Shown here: piece by piece, positions 32,067 through 40,548 of the stretch
Layout: each line of letters starts with the position of its first letter
Position numbering within the stretch: the first letter of the stretch is position 1
Assembly: GCA_900543555.1 (NCBI GenBank)
Contig: UQRL01000001.1
Location: forward strand, 69,089 to 133,088
DNA length: 64,000 nt
Reading direction: 5' to 3'
Source of the DNA: an uncultured Oscillospiraceae bacterium
Lineage (GTDB): Bacteria > Bacillota > Clostridia > Oscillospirales > Acutalibacteraceae
Translations under genes and position numbers: made by a program
The notes under the pieces: generated by a model
What the model saw: the letters and a program-made list of their open reading frames with translations, nothing else
Told to the model about the DNA's origin: nothing
Databases searched by the model: none

Positions 32067-33401
32067 TTAAGCCAGCGAGCCCATGGGGTCCCAGGGCTCC
32101 AGCGGGATGGGCTCTTGAGAGAGCTCCTCCACCTGCTGGGCGGTGAGGTACTTCTTGTTCACCACCACCTGGTAGGTGTACTGGGTGAACCACTCGTCGC
32201 TCATCACATAGTAGCCGTTCTCACCGGCCTCTTTGCCCCAGCTGTTTTCCACACGCCAGCGGGTGGGCTTGCCGCTCTCATCCAGGTCCACGCCCTGGAA
32301 CACCATGGCATGGGTCATTAGGCTCTCGCCATAGTCCAGCCGCTGGGCTTTGTCCATGGTAAAGTCCGTGCCGAAAAGCTCATCGGCCTTGATCGCCTCC
32401 AGATCCATCACGCCGCCCTCCCGCAGGGAGCACTGGCCCACATCGCAGCCGAACCACACGGGCTGGCCATCCTTCATTTGGGCAATGGCGGCGGCCTTCA
32501 GGTCCTCCACCGGCAGGTTCAGGTACTTGACGGGGCGGCCTTCCACCACATTGCCCAGGAACTTGACGGTGTAGGTTCTGTGGTAGGGCTTGTCGGCGGT
32601 GGGGGCATTGATGAGGCTCACATACTGGGAGAGGTCCCAGCCGATGTACTTTTGGAAAAACTCCTTGCCGGTCAAGCCCTCGTCCCGGAGGAACTCCTTC
32701 TTCTTATTGCGCACTTCCAGGGTGAAGGTCTTGGGTGGCTTGCCCAGGGCGATGCACAGCATGTTGTAGATGGTCTGCATCATCCCCTCCTTTTCGCCCC
32801 GCAGCTCCTCTAAGGCCTTGCCATTCTGGTGACCCGTACGCAGGGTGCAGGCGAACTCCCGCAGCTTGCGGGTCATGTAGCCGTTGATCTCCCGGGTGGC
32901 GGAGGAGCAGGCGGTCTCGGGCATGGCGTCCTTGGGCACCACGCCGTACTTCTCGATGAGGCTGCAGAACATATCCCACTGGCCGCCGTCGTTCAGGGGG
33001 GCCATGAGCAGGTGGGCCATCAGCCGCCCGCCGGTGGGCTCCTCCAAAGTCTCCAGGATGCTCTCCAGGAAGTAGTTGGCCTTCTCCAGCTTGTCATAGA
33101 ACAGGGTGTAGTTCTGAGAAAGCTCGAAGGTATCCAGGTCCAGCTTCTTCATCACGGCAAAGCGCATGGTGTTCAGGGCGGCGAACATCCAGCAGCGGCC
33201 GCTCTGCTTCTGGTTGGTGATGTTTCCCTGTTCCAGGGAGACGGAAAACTGGTGGCGGTCCCGGCGGTAGACTGCGCCGTTGGTGGCGGCCTTTACCACG
33301 CCGTTGGTGGTGACGGCCCGCATGGCCACCTGGTTGGCCCGGCCGGCATCGAAGGACTTCTCGTACGCGTCCAGCTGTTCTAATGTAAGGTTTTTCTCCA
33401 T
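32067..33401 (-). CDS. pepC: C1 family aminopeptidase (PepC / bleomycin hydrolase)
   Basis: A 444-aa papain-fold enzyme. The catalytic Cys70 is in QKQSGRCWMFAALN, His364 in THAMVFQGV and Asn386 in RVENSWGKEAG, the full triad of the bleomycin hydrolase family. These form cytoplasmic hexamers that trim peptides. Length is normal and there is no signal peptide. The place between murE and murF is unusual and may be only transcriptional convenience. The start is ATG 33401 behind AAAGGAATG. Confidence 0.94.
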   Translation of the reverse strand: MEKNLTLEQLDAYEKSFDAGRANQVAMRAVTTNGVVKAATNGAVYRRDRHQFSVSLEQGNITNQKQSGRCWMFAALNTMRFAVMKKLDLDTFELSQNYTLFYDKLEKANYFLESILETLEEPTGGRLMAHLLMAPLNDGGQWDMFCSLIEKYGVVPKDAMPETACSSATREINGYMTRKLREFACTLRTGHQNGKALEELRGEKEGMMQTIYNMLCIALGKPPKTFTLEVRNKKKEFLRDEGLTGKEFFQKYIGWDLSQYVSLINAPTADKPYHRTYTVKFLGNVVEGRPVKYLNLPVEDLKAAAIAQMKDGQPVWFGCDVGQCSLREGGVMDLEAIKADELFGTDFTMDKAQRLDYGESLMTHAMVFQGVDLDESGKPTRWRVENSWGKEAGENGYYVMSDEWFTQYTYQVVVNKKYLTAQQVEELSQEPIPLEPWDPMGSLA

Positions 33402-33516
33402 AGCCCATCCATTCCTTTCTTTTTTCTATAATAATATAATAGCTCTGGTGCAGAGCGGGCCCCTAAGGGCCGTGCTCCTAATTTTCCTCCATGGCGGGGC
33501 CCGCCAACAGCCGCTT

Positions 33517-33735
33517 TCACAGGAAGGGGCTGCCCGGCCCGGCCAGTGGGACCTCCACGGTGCGCCGGAACACCCGCCCGGTGGTAATTTTCAGGCGGTC
33601 CCCCGCCTTTGCCACCCGGACCGGGACCCGCTTCCCCTTGTGGGACAGGACCAGCGCGGCGGGCCCATCCTCCAGGCAGACGCGCGACTGCCGGAGGGCC
33701 TCCAACACCTGGGGGACTACCTCCCGGAGGTTCAC
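33517..33735 (-). CDS. Small protein of unknown function coupled to murE (72 aa)
   Basis: GTG 33735 overlaps the murE stop (GTGA), so translation is probably coupled; there is no strong ribosome site of its own. The peptide starts NLREVVPQVLEALRQSRVC and continues ALVLSHKGKRVPVRVAKAGD, with a basic beta-rich second half (RLKITTGRVFRRTVEVPL). There is no membrane segment or catalytic motif. I do not recognise the family. Codon use resembles its neighbours, which favours a real gene. Confidence 0.55.
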   Translation of the reverse strand: MNLREVVPQVLEALRQSRVCLEDGPAALVLSHKGKRVPVRVAKAGDRLKITTGRVFRRTVEVPLAGPGSPFL

Positions 33736-35210
33736 GGCGCTGCTTGGGGCTGGGGCGTCCCCATCTCCTTCAACAGCTCCCGGATGACCACCCGCTCGTC
33801 GAAGGGGCGCTTCTCCCCTTGGATCTCCTGGTAATCCTCGTGGCCCTTGCCCGCCAGGACGATGATATCCCCCTCCTGGGCGTTTTCCAAGCACCAGCGG
33901 ATGGCTTCCCGCCGGTCGGGGATCTCCACATATTTGCCCTCTGTTTTGGCCATGCCCACCTTGATGTCGGCGATGATGTCCTTCACATCCTCAAAGCGGG
34001 AGTTGTCGGCGGTGAGGACGGACAGGTCCGCCAGCCTGCCGCTGACCTCTCCCATCTCATACCGGCGCACCTTGGGCCGGTTACCCCCCGCGCCGAACAT
34101 ACAGATGAGCCGCTTGGGGTGGTACTCCCGCAGGGTGGTGAGGATGTTCTCCATGCCCACCCCGTTGTGGGCGTAATCCAATAATAGGGTATAGCTGCCG
34201 GGGACAGGCACAGGCTCCACCCGGCCCTTGACCTTTACCGTGGAGAGGCCCTGCTTCATGGCCTCCACCGGGATGCCCAGCTCATGGCAGGCGCCAATGG
34301 CCGCCAAGGCGTTGTAAGCGTTGAACCGGCCGGGGATATCCACCTCGGCGGTGAAGTTCTCCTCGCCGGAGACCTCAAAGGCGATGCCCAAAAAGCCCGG
34401 CTTGTTCAGGTGGCGGCAGCCCGCCCCCCGCAGGTCTGCGGGCTTCTCAAAGCCAAAGGTCCTCACCTGGCAGGTGTGGCCTTGGAGGATGCCCTCCAGG
34501 CTGGGGTCATCCGCATTGAGCACACCGGTTTTGCACAGGGAGAACAGCCTTGCCTTGCTTTCCATATATTCCTGCATGTCCTTGTGCTCCACCCCGCCGA
34601 TGTGGTCCTCCGAAAAGTTGGTGAACACCCCCACTGTAAAGGGGAAGCCGTAGACCCGCAGGTCCTTCAGGCCGATGGAGGAGGCCTCCATCACACAGTA
34701 TTCGCACCCGGCGTCCGCCATGCGGCGCAGGTACATTTGGATGTCGTAGCTCATGGGGGTAGTGTTGTCGGTCTGGATCAGCTCCTCCCCCATAAGCACC
34801 CCTATGGTGCCGATGACCCCGGTCTTGTGGCCGGCGGCCTCTAAAATAGAGCGGATCATATAGGCGGTGGTGGTCTTTCCCTTGGTTCCTGTCACGCCGA
34901 TGACAGAGATGTCCCCCTCCGCCGGGTTGCCAAAGAAAGCGGCGCTCATCAGGGCCAGGGCCCTCCGGGTGTCCTCCACAAGAATCACCTGGGCCCCAGA
35001 AGCCTCCACCGGCTCCTGGGCAATGATGGCAGCCGCCCCGGCCGCCGCCGCGTTTGCGGCAAACTTGTGGCCGTCTACGGCAGAGCCCCGCAGGCACACA
35101 AAGGCGCACCCCGCTTTTGCCTTGCGGGAATCGTATACGATATCGGATATTTCCACATCCTTAAAACCCTCTGTAATCCCCAGAGGGGCCAGCAACTGGG
35201 CCAACTTCAT
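33732..35210 (-). CDS. murE: UDP-MurNAc-L-Ala-D-Glu ligase for the third amino acid (MurE)
   Basis: A 492-aa Mur ligase. The ATP loop is GVTGTKGKTTTAYMIRS (from residue 105), the carbamylated-lysine region is MEASSIGLKDLRVYG, and the amino-acid selecting loop at residues 402-405 reads DNSR where meso-diaminopimelate enzymes have DNPR. The retained Arg argues for diaminopimelate, but the Pro-to-Ser change is worth noting. The start is ATG 35210, 8 nt after GGAAG. First gene of the cluster with an excellent promoter. Confidence 0.95.
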   Translation of the reverse strand: MKLAQLLAPLGITEGFKDVEISDIVYDSRKAKAGCAFVCLRGSAVDGHKFAANAAAAGAAAIIAQEPVEASGAQVILVEDTRRALALMSAAFFGNPAEGDISVIGVTGTKGKTTTAYMIRSILEAAGHKTGVIGTIGVLMGEELIQTDNTTPMSYDIQMYLRRMADAGCEYCVMEASSIGLKDLRVYGFPFTVGVFTNFSEDHIGGVEHKDMQEYMESKARLFSLCKTGVLNADDPSLEGILQGHTCQVRTFGFEKPADLRGAGCRHLNKPGFLGIAFEVSGEENFTAEVDIPGRFNAYNALAAIGACHELGIPVEAMKQGLSTVKVKGRVEPVPVPGSYTLLLDYAHNGVGMENILTTLREYHPKRLICMFGAGGNRPKVRRYEMGEVSGRLADLSVLTADNSRFEDVKDIIADIKVGMAKTEGKYVEIPDRREAIRWCLENAQEGDIIVLAGKGHEDYQEIQGEKRPFDERVVIRELLKEMGTPQPQAAP

Positions 35211-35269
35211 AGCAAGCACTTCCTTTCCCGGGAAAACACCCGGTCTCTGCGTAAAAAAAGCATGGGTTT

Positions 35270-35298
35270 ATCATACTCTTTTACCAAGTTATTGTCAA
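35270..35298 (-). promoter_or_regulatory. SigmaA promoter of the murE-pepC-murF cluster
   Basis: Minus strand TTGACA (35298-35293), 17 bp, TATGAT (35275-35270). Confidence 0.9.
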
Positions 35299-35340
35299 TA
35301 AAAATGCCGGTTTGCGCTGTTTTGTAGAATGTTAAATGGC

Positions 35341-35381
35341 TTTACATAGATTTTACATAACCCCCCTGTCGCACTTTACAT
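35341..35381 (+). promoter_or_regulatory. Pho boxes upstream of pstS
   Basis: Three copies of TTTACAT at 35341, 35352 and 35375. The first two are exactly 11 bp apart and the third 23 bp further, close to the helical phase expected for PhoB/PhoP direct repeats. A TATCAT -10 candidate at 35390-35395 has no good -35, as expected for an activator-dependent promoter. The matching regulator is encoded at the end of the same gene group. Confidence 0.75.
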
Positions 35382-35453
35382 TGCGTGTATATCATGTATG
35401 CCGTAAGGTAAGGAAAAAGGACATACCAAAAACTTAAAAGGAAGGTCATCACC

Positions 35454-36425
35454 ATGAAAAAAGTTCTTTCCACCATTTTGGCACTTACCCTGTGCGCCTC
35501 TATGCTGGCAGGCTGCGGCGGCAACGGCGGCAGCAGTTCCTCTGCCGCGGACAGCTCCGCTTCTGAGAGCAGCGCTTCCACCAGCAGCACCTCTTCCGAG
35601 AGCAGCGCTTCTGAGAGCGGCTCCTCCTCCGAGGCCTCTGCCGAGGGCACTTCCGCTTCCGGCCCCATCACTGTGGTCTCCCGTGAGGATGGCTCTGGCA
35701 CCCGCGGCGCCTTTGTGGAGCTGATTGGCGTTGTGGACGAGGAAGACAACGACATGACCACCGTGGACGCTGAAATCTCCAACTCCACCGAGGTTGTGAT
35801 CCAGTCTGTGGCCGGCAACACCGGCGCCATCGGCTACATCTCCCTGGGTTCTCTGGACGACACCGTGAAGGGTGTGAACATCGACGGCGTGGAGCCCACC
35901 GCTGAGAACATTGAGAACGGCAGCTACACCGTGTCCCGTCCCTTCAACGTGGCCACCAAGGGCGAACTGACCAACGAGGCCGCTCAGGACTTTATGAACT
36001 ACATCATGAGCGAAGAGGGCCAGGCCATTGTGGCGGAAGACTACATCCCTGTGTCCGGCGTAGAGCCCTTTGAGAGCAACGGCGCCACCGGCTCTGTCAC
36101 TGTGTCCGGCTCCTCCTCCGTTTCTCCCCTGATGCAGAAGCTGATTGAGGGCTACAACACCGTCAACCCCGACGTTTCCATCGAGCTGCAGACCAATGAC
36201 TCCACCACCGGCATGACCAACACCATCGACGGCATGTGCGACATCGGCATGGCCTCCCGCGAACTGAAGCAGGAAGAGCTGGACGCCGGCCTGGTGAACA
36301 CTGTCATTGCCACTGACGGCATCGCCATCATCGTCAACAACGAGTCCCCCATCACCGACCTGACCACCGAGCAGGTGCGGGACATCTATCTGGGCAACAT
36401 CACCGATTGGTCCGAGATCGGCTAA
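35454..36425 (+). CDS. pstS: Phosphate-binding lipoprotein PstS, circularly permuted domain order
   Basis: A 323-aa protein. Residues 1-21 are a lipoprotein signal (LAGC), then a Ser/Ala/Glu linker to about residue 69. Residues 70-200 begin PITVVSREDGSGTRGAF and run through GAIGYISLGSLDDTVK and SRPFNVATKGEL, which in ordinary PstS form the second half. Residues 213-323 begin GSVTVSGSSSVSPLMQKL, pass DIGMASRELK and DGIAIIVNNESPI, and end IYLGNITDWSEIG, normally the first half. Both phosphate-binding halves are present, so it should bind phosphate. Synonymous choices include more T-ending codons than neighbouring genes, suggesting high expression. Confidence 0.93.
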   Translation: MKKVLSTILALTLCASMLAGCGGNGGSSSSAADSSASESSASTSSTSSESSASESGSSSEASAEGTSASGPITVVSREDGSGTRGAFVELIGVVDEEDNDMTTVDAEISNSTEVVIQSVAGNTGAIGYISLGSLDDTVKGVNIDGVEPTAENIENGSYTVSRPFNVATKGELTNEAAQDFMNYIMSEEGQAIVAEDYIPVSGVEPFESNGATGSVTVSGSSSVSPLMQKLIEGYNTVNPDVSIELQTNDSTTGMTNTIDGMCDIGMASRELKQEELDAGLVNTVIATDGIAIIVNNESPITDLTTEQVRDIYLGNITDWSEIG

Positions 36426-36449
36426 ACCCGAAACATCGCAGAACACATG

Positions 36450-36477
36450 AAAGGGCTGTAACCTTACAGCCCTTTTT
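36450..36477 (+). terminator. Intra-operon terminator after pstS
   Basis: AAAGGGCTGTAA stem, CC loop, TTACAGCCCTTT, tail TTTTT, between pstS and pstC. Partial read-through would make PstS more abundant than the permease, as is common for binding proteins. Confidence 0.88.
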
Positions 36478-36501
36478 CTGTAGGAGGGCAGTGAATATTC
36501 T

Positions 36502-37386
36502 ATGAACAAAAAAAGCAAAACACATCGCGGCGGGCAGCTGCGTGAAAACGTGATGCAGGTGGTCTTTTTAATCGCCGCTTGCATCTCCATCCTGGCCGTG
36601 GCGCTGATCTGCATTTACCTGTTTGCCAACGGCATCCCCGCCATCGCGGAAATCGGCCCCTTCCAGTTTTTGCTGGGCACCGACTGGCGGCCCAACGCCG
36701 ACCACTACGGCATCTTCCCCATGATCCTGGGCAGCATTTATGTCACCGCCGGCGCCATCATCGTGGGGGTTCCCCTGGGGCTGCTGGCCGCCATCTTCAT
36801 GGCCAAATTCTGTCCCGCCCCCTTGTACAAGGTCTTAAAGCCCGCAGTGGACCTGCTGGCGGGCATCCCTTCTATCGTGTACGGATTCTTTGGCCTGATG
36901 GTGATTGTCCCGCTGATGCAAAAAGTGTTCCCCAACACCAGCGGCAAGAGCATCCTTACCGCCTCCATCCTTTTAGGCATTATGATCCTTCCTACGATTA
37001 TAGGCGTTTCTGAAAGCGCCATCCGCGCCGTGCCCGACAGCTACTATGAGGGCGCCCTGGCCCTGGGCGCCAGCCACGAGCGCAGCGTGTTCTTTGTCAC
37101 GGTGCCCGCCGCTAAAAGCGGCATCATGGCCGGCATTATCCTGGGCGTGGGACGGGCCATCGGCGAGACTATGGCTGTCATTATGATTGCCGGCAACCAG
37201 CCCCGCATCCCCGACAGCCTCTTGGACGGTGTGCGCACCCTGACCGGCAACATTGTCACGGAGATGGGCTATGCCACCGGCCTGCACCGGGAGGCCCTCA
37301 TCGCCACCGGCGTGGTGCTGTTTGTGTTCATCCTCATCATCAACCTGCTGTTTTCCATCATCAAGCGGAAGGAGAGCAAAGCGTGA
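36502..37386 (+). CDS. pstC: Phosphate ABC transporter permease PstC
   Basis: A 294-aa protein with six membrane helices, the RPNADHYGIFPMILGSIYVT loop typical of PstC, and the permease EAA-type loop VPDSYYEGALALGASHERSV. It forms the membrane channel with PstA. Ribosome site AGGAGG. The stop overlaps the pstA start (GTGA). Confidence 0.95.
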   Translation: MNKKSKTHRGGQLRENVMQVVFLIAACISILAVALICIYLFANGIPAIAEIGPFQFLLGTDWRPNADHYGIFPMILGSIYVTAGAIIVGVPLGLLAAIFMAKFCPAPLYKVLKPAVDLLAGIPSIVYGFFGLMVIVPLMQKVFPNTSGKSILTASILLGIMILPTIIGVSESAIRAVPDSYYEGALALGASHERSVFFVTVPAAKSGIMAGIILGVGRAIGETMAVIMIAGNQPRIPDSLLDGVRTLTGNIVTEMGYATGLHREALIATGVVLFVFILIINLLFSIIKRKESKA

Positions 37387-38297
37387 GCGATATGGCTGAA
37401 AATATGAAACAAGTGAAATCTACAGAGAACATCGTAGCGGTGAACAAGCCCACCCTGCAGCAAGCCATCAAACAGTATAAGAAGTCTCCCTTCTCCCTGT
37501 TTCTGCGGGTAATCGTCACCATGGCGGCTTTCATCACTGTGGCGGTTCTGCTGTTCCTGGTAGCGTACATTGTGGTAATGGGCGTGCCCAACCTGCGGCC
37601 TTCCCTGTTTGAGCTGAAGTTCACCAGCGAGAACGCCTCCCTGCTGCCCGCCCTGATCAACACGGTGATTATGACGCTCATGTCCCTGATTGTGGCGGTG
37701 CCCATCGGCATTTTCTCCGCCATTTACCTGGTGGAGTACGCCAAGCGGGGCAACAAGCTGGTGGGTGTGGTGCGCATCACCGCCGAGACCCTCTCCGGCA
37801 TTCCCTCCATCGTGTACGGCCTGTTCGGCTTCCTGTTCTTCGGCGTCTCCTTTGGCTGGGGCTACTCCATGCTGGGCGGCGCTTTGACCATGGCCATTAT
37901 GATTCTGCCCCTGATTATGCGCACCACCGAGGAAGCCCTGATGAGTGTGCCTGACTCCTTCCGGGAGGGCAGCTTCGGCCTGGGCGCCGGCAAACTGCGC
38001 ACGGTGTTCCGTATCATCCTGCCCAGCGCCATGCCCGGCATCCTCTCCGGCATCATTCTGGGCATCGGCCGCATTGTAGGCGAGACCGCCGCCCTGATGT
38101 TCACCTCTGGTTCGGTGGCGGACGTTGCCCTGAACCCCATGGACTCCGGCCGGACTTTGGCGGTGCACATGTACAACCTCCTCAACGAGGGCCTGGCCCG
38201 CGAGGCCGCCTACGCCACCGCGGTGGTGCTGCTGGTGCTGGTCATCGGCATCAACGCCCTGTCCTCCTTTGTGGCGAAAAAATTCACCAAGGCGTAA
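37383..38297 (+). CDS. pstA: Phosphate ABC transporter permease PstA
   Basis: A 304-aa permease with six helices after a roughly 40-residue cytoplasmic N-terminus. The EAA loop is VPDSFREGSFGLGAGKLRTVF, and ETLSGIPSIVYGLFG is the conserved PstA segment. The start is GTG 37383 overlapping the pstC stop; an internal ATG three codons later is possible. Confidence 0.95.
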   Translation: MSDMAENMKQVKSTENIVAVNKPTLQQAIKQYKKSPFSLFLRVIVTMAAFITVAVLLFLVAYIVVMGVPNLRPSLFELKFTSENASLLPALINTVIMTLMSLIVAVPIGIFSAIYLVEYAKRGNKLVGVVRITAETLSGIPSIVYGLFGFLFFGVSFGWGYSMLGGALTMAIMILPLIMRTTEEALMSVPDSFREGSFGLGAGKLRTVFRIILPSAMPGILSGIILGIGRIVGETAALMFTSGSVADVALNPMDSGRTLAVHMYNLLNEGLAREAAYATAVVLLVLVIGINALSSFVAKKFTKA

Positions 38298-38365
38298 TCA
38301 CACGGAAACGCGGGCGCACCCTGTGCCGCCCTGTATGATGAACTAATGGAATGGATGGTTTTCTT

Positions 38366-39115
38366 ATGGATAAAATCACAGTAAAAGACCTGGACCTGTA
38401 CTATGGCGACTTTAAGGCCCTGAAAACAGTGAACATGAATATCGCCCCCAACGAGGTAACGGCTTTTATCGGACCCTCTGGCTGCGGCAAATCCACCCTG
38501 CTCAAGTCTTTAAACCGCATGAACGACCTGGTGGAGGGCTGCAAGATCACCGGCGAGATCCTTCTGGATGGAGAGGACATTTACGGCAACATCGACGTCA
38601 ACCAGCTGCGCAAGCGGGTGGGCATGGTGTTCCAGAAGCCCAACCCCTTCCCCATGAGCGTGTACGACAACATCGCCTATGGCCCCCGCACCCACGGCAT
38701 CCGCTCCAAGGTGAAGCTGGATGAAATTGTGGAGAAGTCCCTGCGGGGCGCGGCCATCTGGGACGAGCTGAAGGACCGGCTGAAGAAAAGCGCCCTGGGC
38801 CTTTCCGGCGGCCAGCAGCAGCGCCTGTGCATTGCCCGGGCCCTGGCGGTGGAGCCGGAGGTGCTGCTGATGGACGAGCCCACCTCTGCTTTGGACCCCA
38901 TCTCCACCTCCAAGATCGAAGATCTTGCAATGGAGTTGAAATCGGACTATACTATCGTTATCGTGACGCATAACATGCAGCAGGCGGCGCGTATCTCTGA
39001 TAAGACCGCGTTTTTCCTGCTGGGCGAGCTGGTGGAGTTCGGCCCCACCGAGACCGTGTTCTCCATGCCCAAGGACAAGCGCACGGAAGACTACATCACG
39101 GGCCGGTTCGGCTGA
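38366..39115 (+). CDS. pstB: Phosphate ABC transporter ATPase PstB
   Basis: A 249-aa ATPase. Walker [11 protein letters not shown]-loop [16 protein letters not shown] (the PstB hallmark), signature [15 protein letters not shown], Walker [13 protein letters not shown], switch THNMQQ. The start chosen is ATG 38366 ([14 protein letters not shown]), which matches the family; ATG 38351, five codons upstream, cannot be excluded since neither has a strong ribosome site. Confidence 0.95.
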   Translation: MDKITVKDLDLYYGDFKALKTVNMNIAPNEVTAFIGPSGCGKSTLLKSLNRMNDLVEGCKITGEILLDGEDIYGNIDVNQLRKRVGMVFQKPNPFPMSVYDNIAYGPRTHGIRSKVKLDEIVEKSLRGAAIWDELKDRLKKSALGLSGGQQQRLCIARALAVEPEVLLMDEPTSALDPISTSKIEDLAMELKSDYTIVIVTHNMQQAARISDKTAFFLLGELVEFGPTETVFSMPKDKRTEDYITGRFG

Positions 39116-39138
39116 TACAGAAAGGAACGAGCGGGAAT

Positions 39139-39786
39139 ATGAGAACGAAATTTGACGAGCAGCTGGAGCAGCTCAATGTGGCCCTGATCACCACTGGCGC
39201 CCTGTGCGAGGACGCTATCTCCACGGTGGCCAAGGCCCTGCTGGAAAACGACATGGAGCTGGCCAAAAAGGTAAAGCCCATCGAGCTGGAGATTGACCAA
39301 AAAGAGCGGGAGATTGAAAGTCTGTGCATGCGGCTGCTCTTGCAGCAGCAGCCCGTGGCCGGCGACCTGCGGCAGATCTCCTCGGCGCTGAAGATGATTA
39401 CCGACCTGGAGCGCATTGGGGACCAGACCTCTGACATCGCGGAGCTGCTGCCCTACCTGCAGAAGGGGGACATTTCCTTCAGCAAGGTGCATATCAAGGA
39501 GATGGCAGAGTCCACCATCAAGATGGTCACCGACGCCATCGACTCCTTTGTCCGCCAAGACCTGCCCCTGGCCCACCAGGTGATGCAGTATGACAATGTG
39601 GTGGACGAACTCTTCAACAAAGTCAAGATGGAGCTGATCCATCTGATTGCGGAAAACCGCCAGAGCGGCGAGTTCTGCATTGACCTGCTGATGGTGGCCA
39701 AGTACTTCGAGCGCATTGGGGACCACGCGGTGAACGTGGCCGAATGGGTGCAGTACTCCCTCACTGGCAAAAAGGAGAGCGCTTGA
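39139..39786 (+). CDS. phoU: Phosphate signalling protein PhoU
   Basis: A 215-aa all-helical protein with the two metal-binding motifs DLERIGDQTSDIAE and YFERIGDHAVNVAE, one in each three-helix repeat. It links the Pst transporter to the PhoR kinase and represses the Pho response when phosphate is plentiful. Ribosome site AAAGGAACGAG. Next in line in the operon, before the response regulator. Confidence 0.95.
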   Translation: MRTKFDEQLEQLNVALITTGALCEDAISTVAKALLENDMELAKKVKPIELEIDQKEREIESLCMRLLLQQQPVAGDLRQISSALKMITDLERIGDQTSDIAELLPYLQKGDISFSKVHIKEMAESTIKMVTDAIDSFVRQDLPLAHQVMQYDNVVDELFNKVKMELIHLIAENRQSGEFCIDLLMVAKYFERIGDHAVNVAEWVQYSLTGKKESA

Positions 39787-39836
39787 AAGGATCCCTCTGA
39801 GAAAGGACGGTCCGGCCCTGGGGGCCGGGAAAAGCT

Positions 39837-40514
39837 ATGATCTATTTTTTGGAAGATGACAACAGCATCCGCGAACTGGTGGTCTACACCATGAACTCCA
39901 CCGGCTTTGAGGCCGTCGGCTTTTCCAAGCCTTCGGAGTTCTGGGCCGCTATGGAGAAGGAAACCCCCAGCCTGATTCTGCTGGATATTATGCTGCCCGA
40001 GGAGGACGGCCTGCAGATTTTGAAGCGCCTGCGGGCAGACCCATCCACCAAAAAGCTGCCGGTGATGATGCTTACCGCAAAGGACAGCGAATATGACAAG
40101 GTGCTGGGGCTGGACAGCGGCGCCGACGACTATGTTCCAAAGCCCTTTGGCATGATGGAGCTGATGGCCCGCGTAAAGGCGCTGCTGCGCCGGGCCGGGC
40201 CGCAAGAGACAGGGGAAAAAGAGTACACCCTGGGCAAGCTGTACGTCTCTCCCTCCCGCCACCTGGTAAGGGTGGACGGGAAGGAAGTCTCCCTAACCCT
40301 GAAGGAATTTGAGCTTTTGTGCTTTCTTTTGGAAAACGACGGCATGGTGCTCACCCGGGACAAGATCCTGGCCCGCATCTGGGGCTATGACTTTGACGGG
40401 GAAACCCGCACTGTGGACGTGCATGTGCGCACCCTGCGCCAGAAGCTGGGAGAGTGCTGCCCTCTGATTGAGACCGTGCGGGGTGTGGGCTATAAGATCG
40501 ACCGGCGGGAGTGA
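39837..40514 (+). CDS. OmpR-family response regulator (PhoB/PhoP type)
   Basis: A 225-aa regulator. The receiver has ED at residues 6-7, the phosphorylation site Asp50 in LLDIMLPEEDG, Thr80 and Lys102 in PKPFG. The winged-helix output begins near residue 128 and ends with DVHVRTLRQKLGECCPLIETVRGVGYKID. By position after phoU and before a PAS kinase it is the Pho regulator and should bind the boxes at 35341-35381. Confidence 0.93.
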   Translation: MIYFLEDDNSIRELVVYTMNSTGFEAVGFSKPSEFWAAMEKETPSLILLDIMLPEEDGLQILKRLRADPSTKKLPVMMLTAKDSEYDKVLGLDSGADDYVPKPFGMMELMARVKALLRRAGPQETGEKEYTLGKLYVSPSRHLVRVDGKEVSLTLKEFELLCFLLENDGMVLTRDKILARIWGYDFDGETRTVDVHVRTLRQKLGECCPLIETVRGVGYKIDRRE

Positions 40515-40548
40515 GGCCCGCGCGCCGCAAGAAAGGAACTGACCACCT

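Noticed and set aside
33402..33516. Separate promoter for pepC
   Set aside because: TATTAT/TATATT-like boxes exist near 33430-33445, but no -35 at a proper distance; read-through from the murE promoter is enough.
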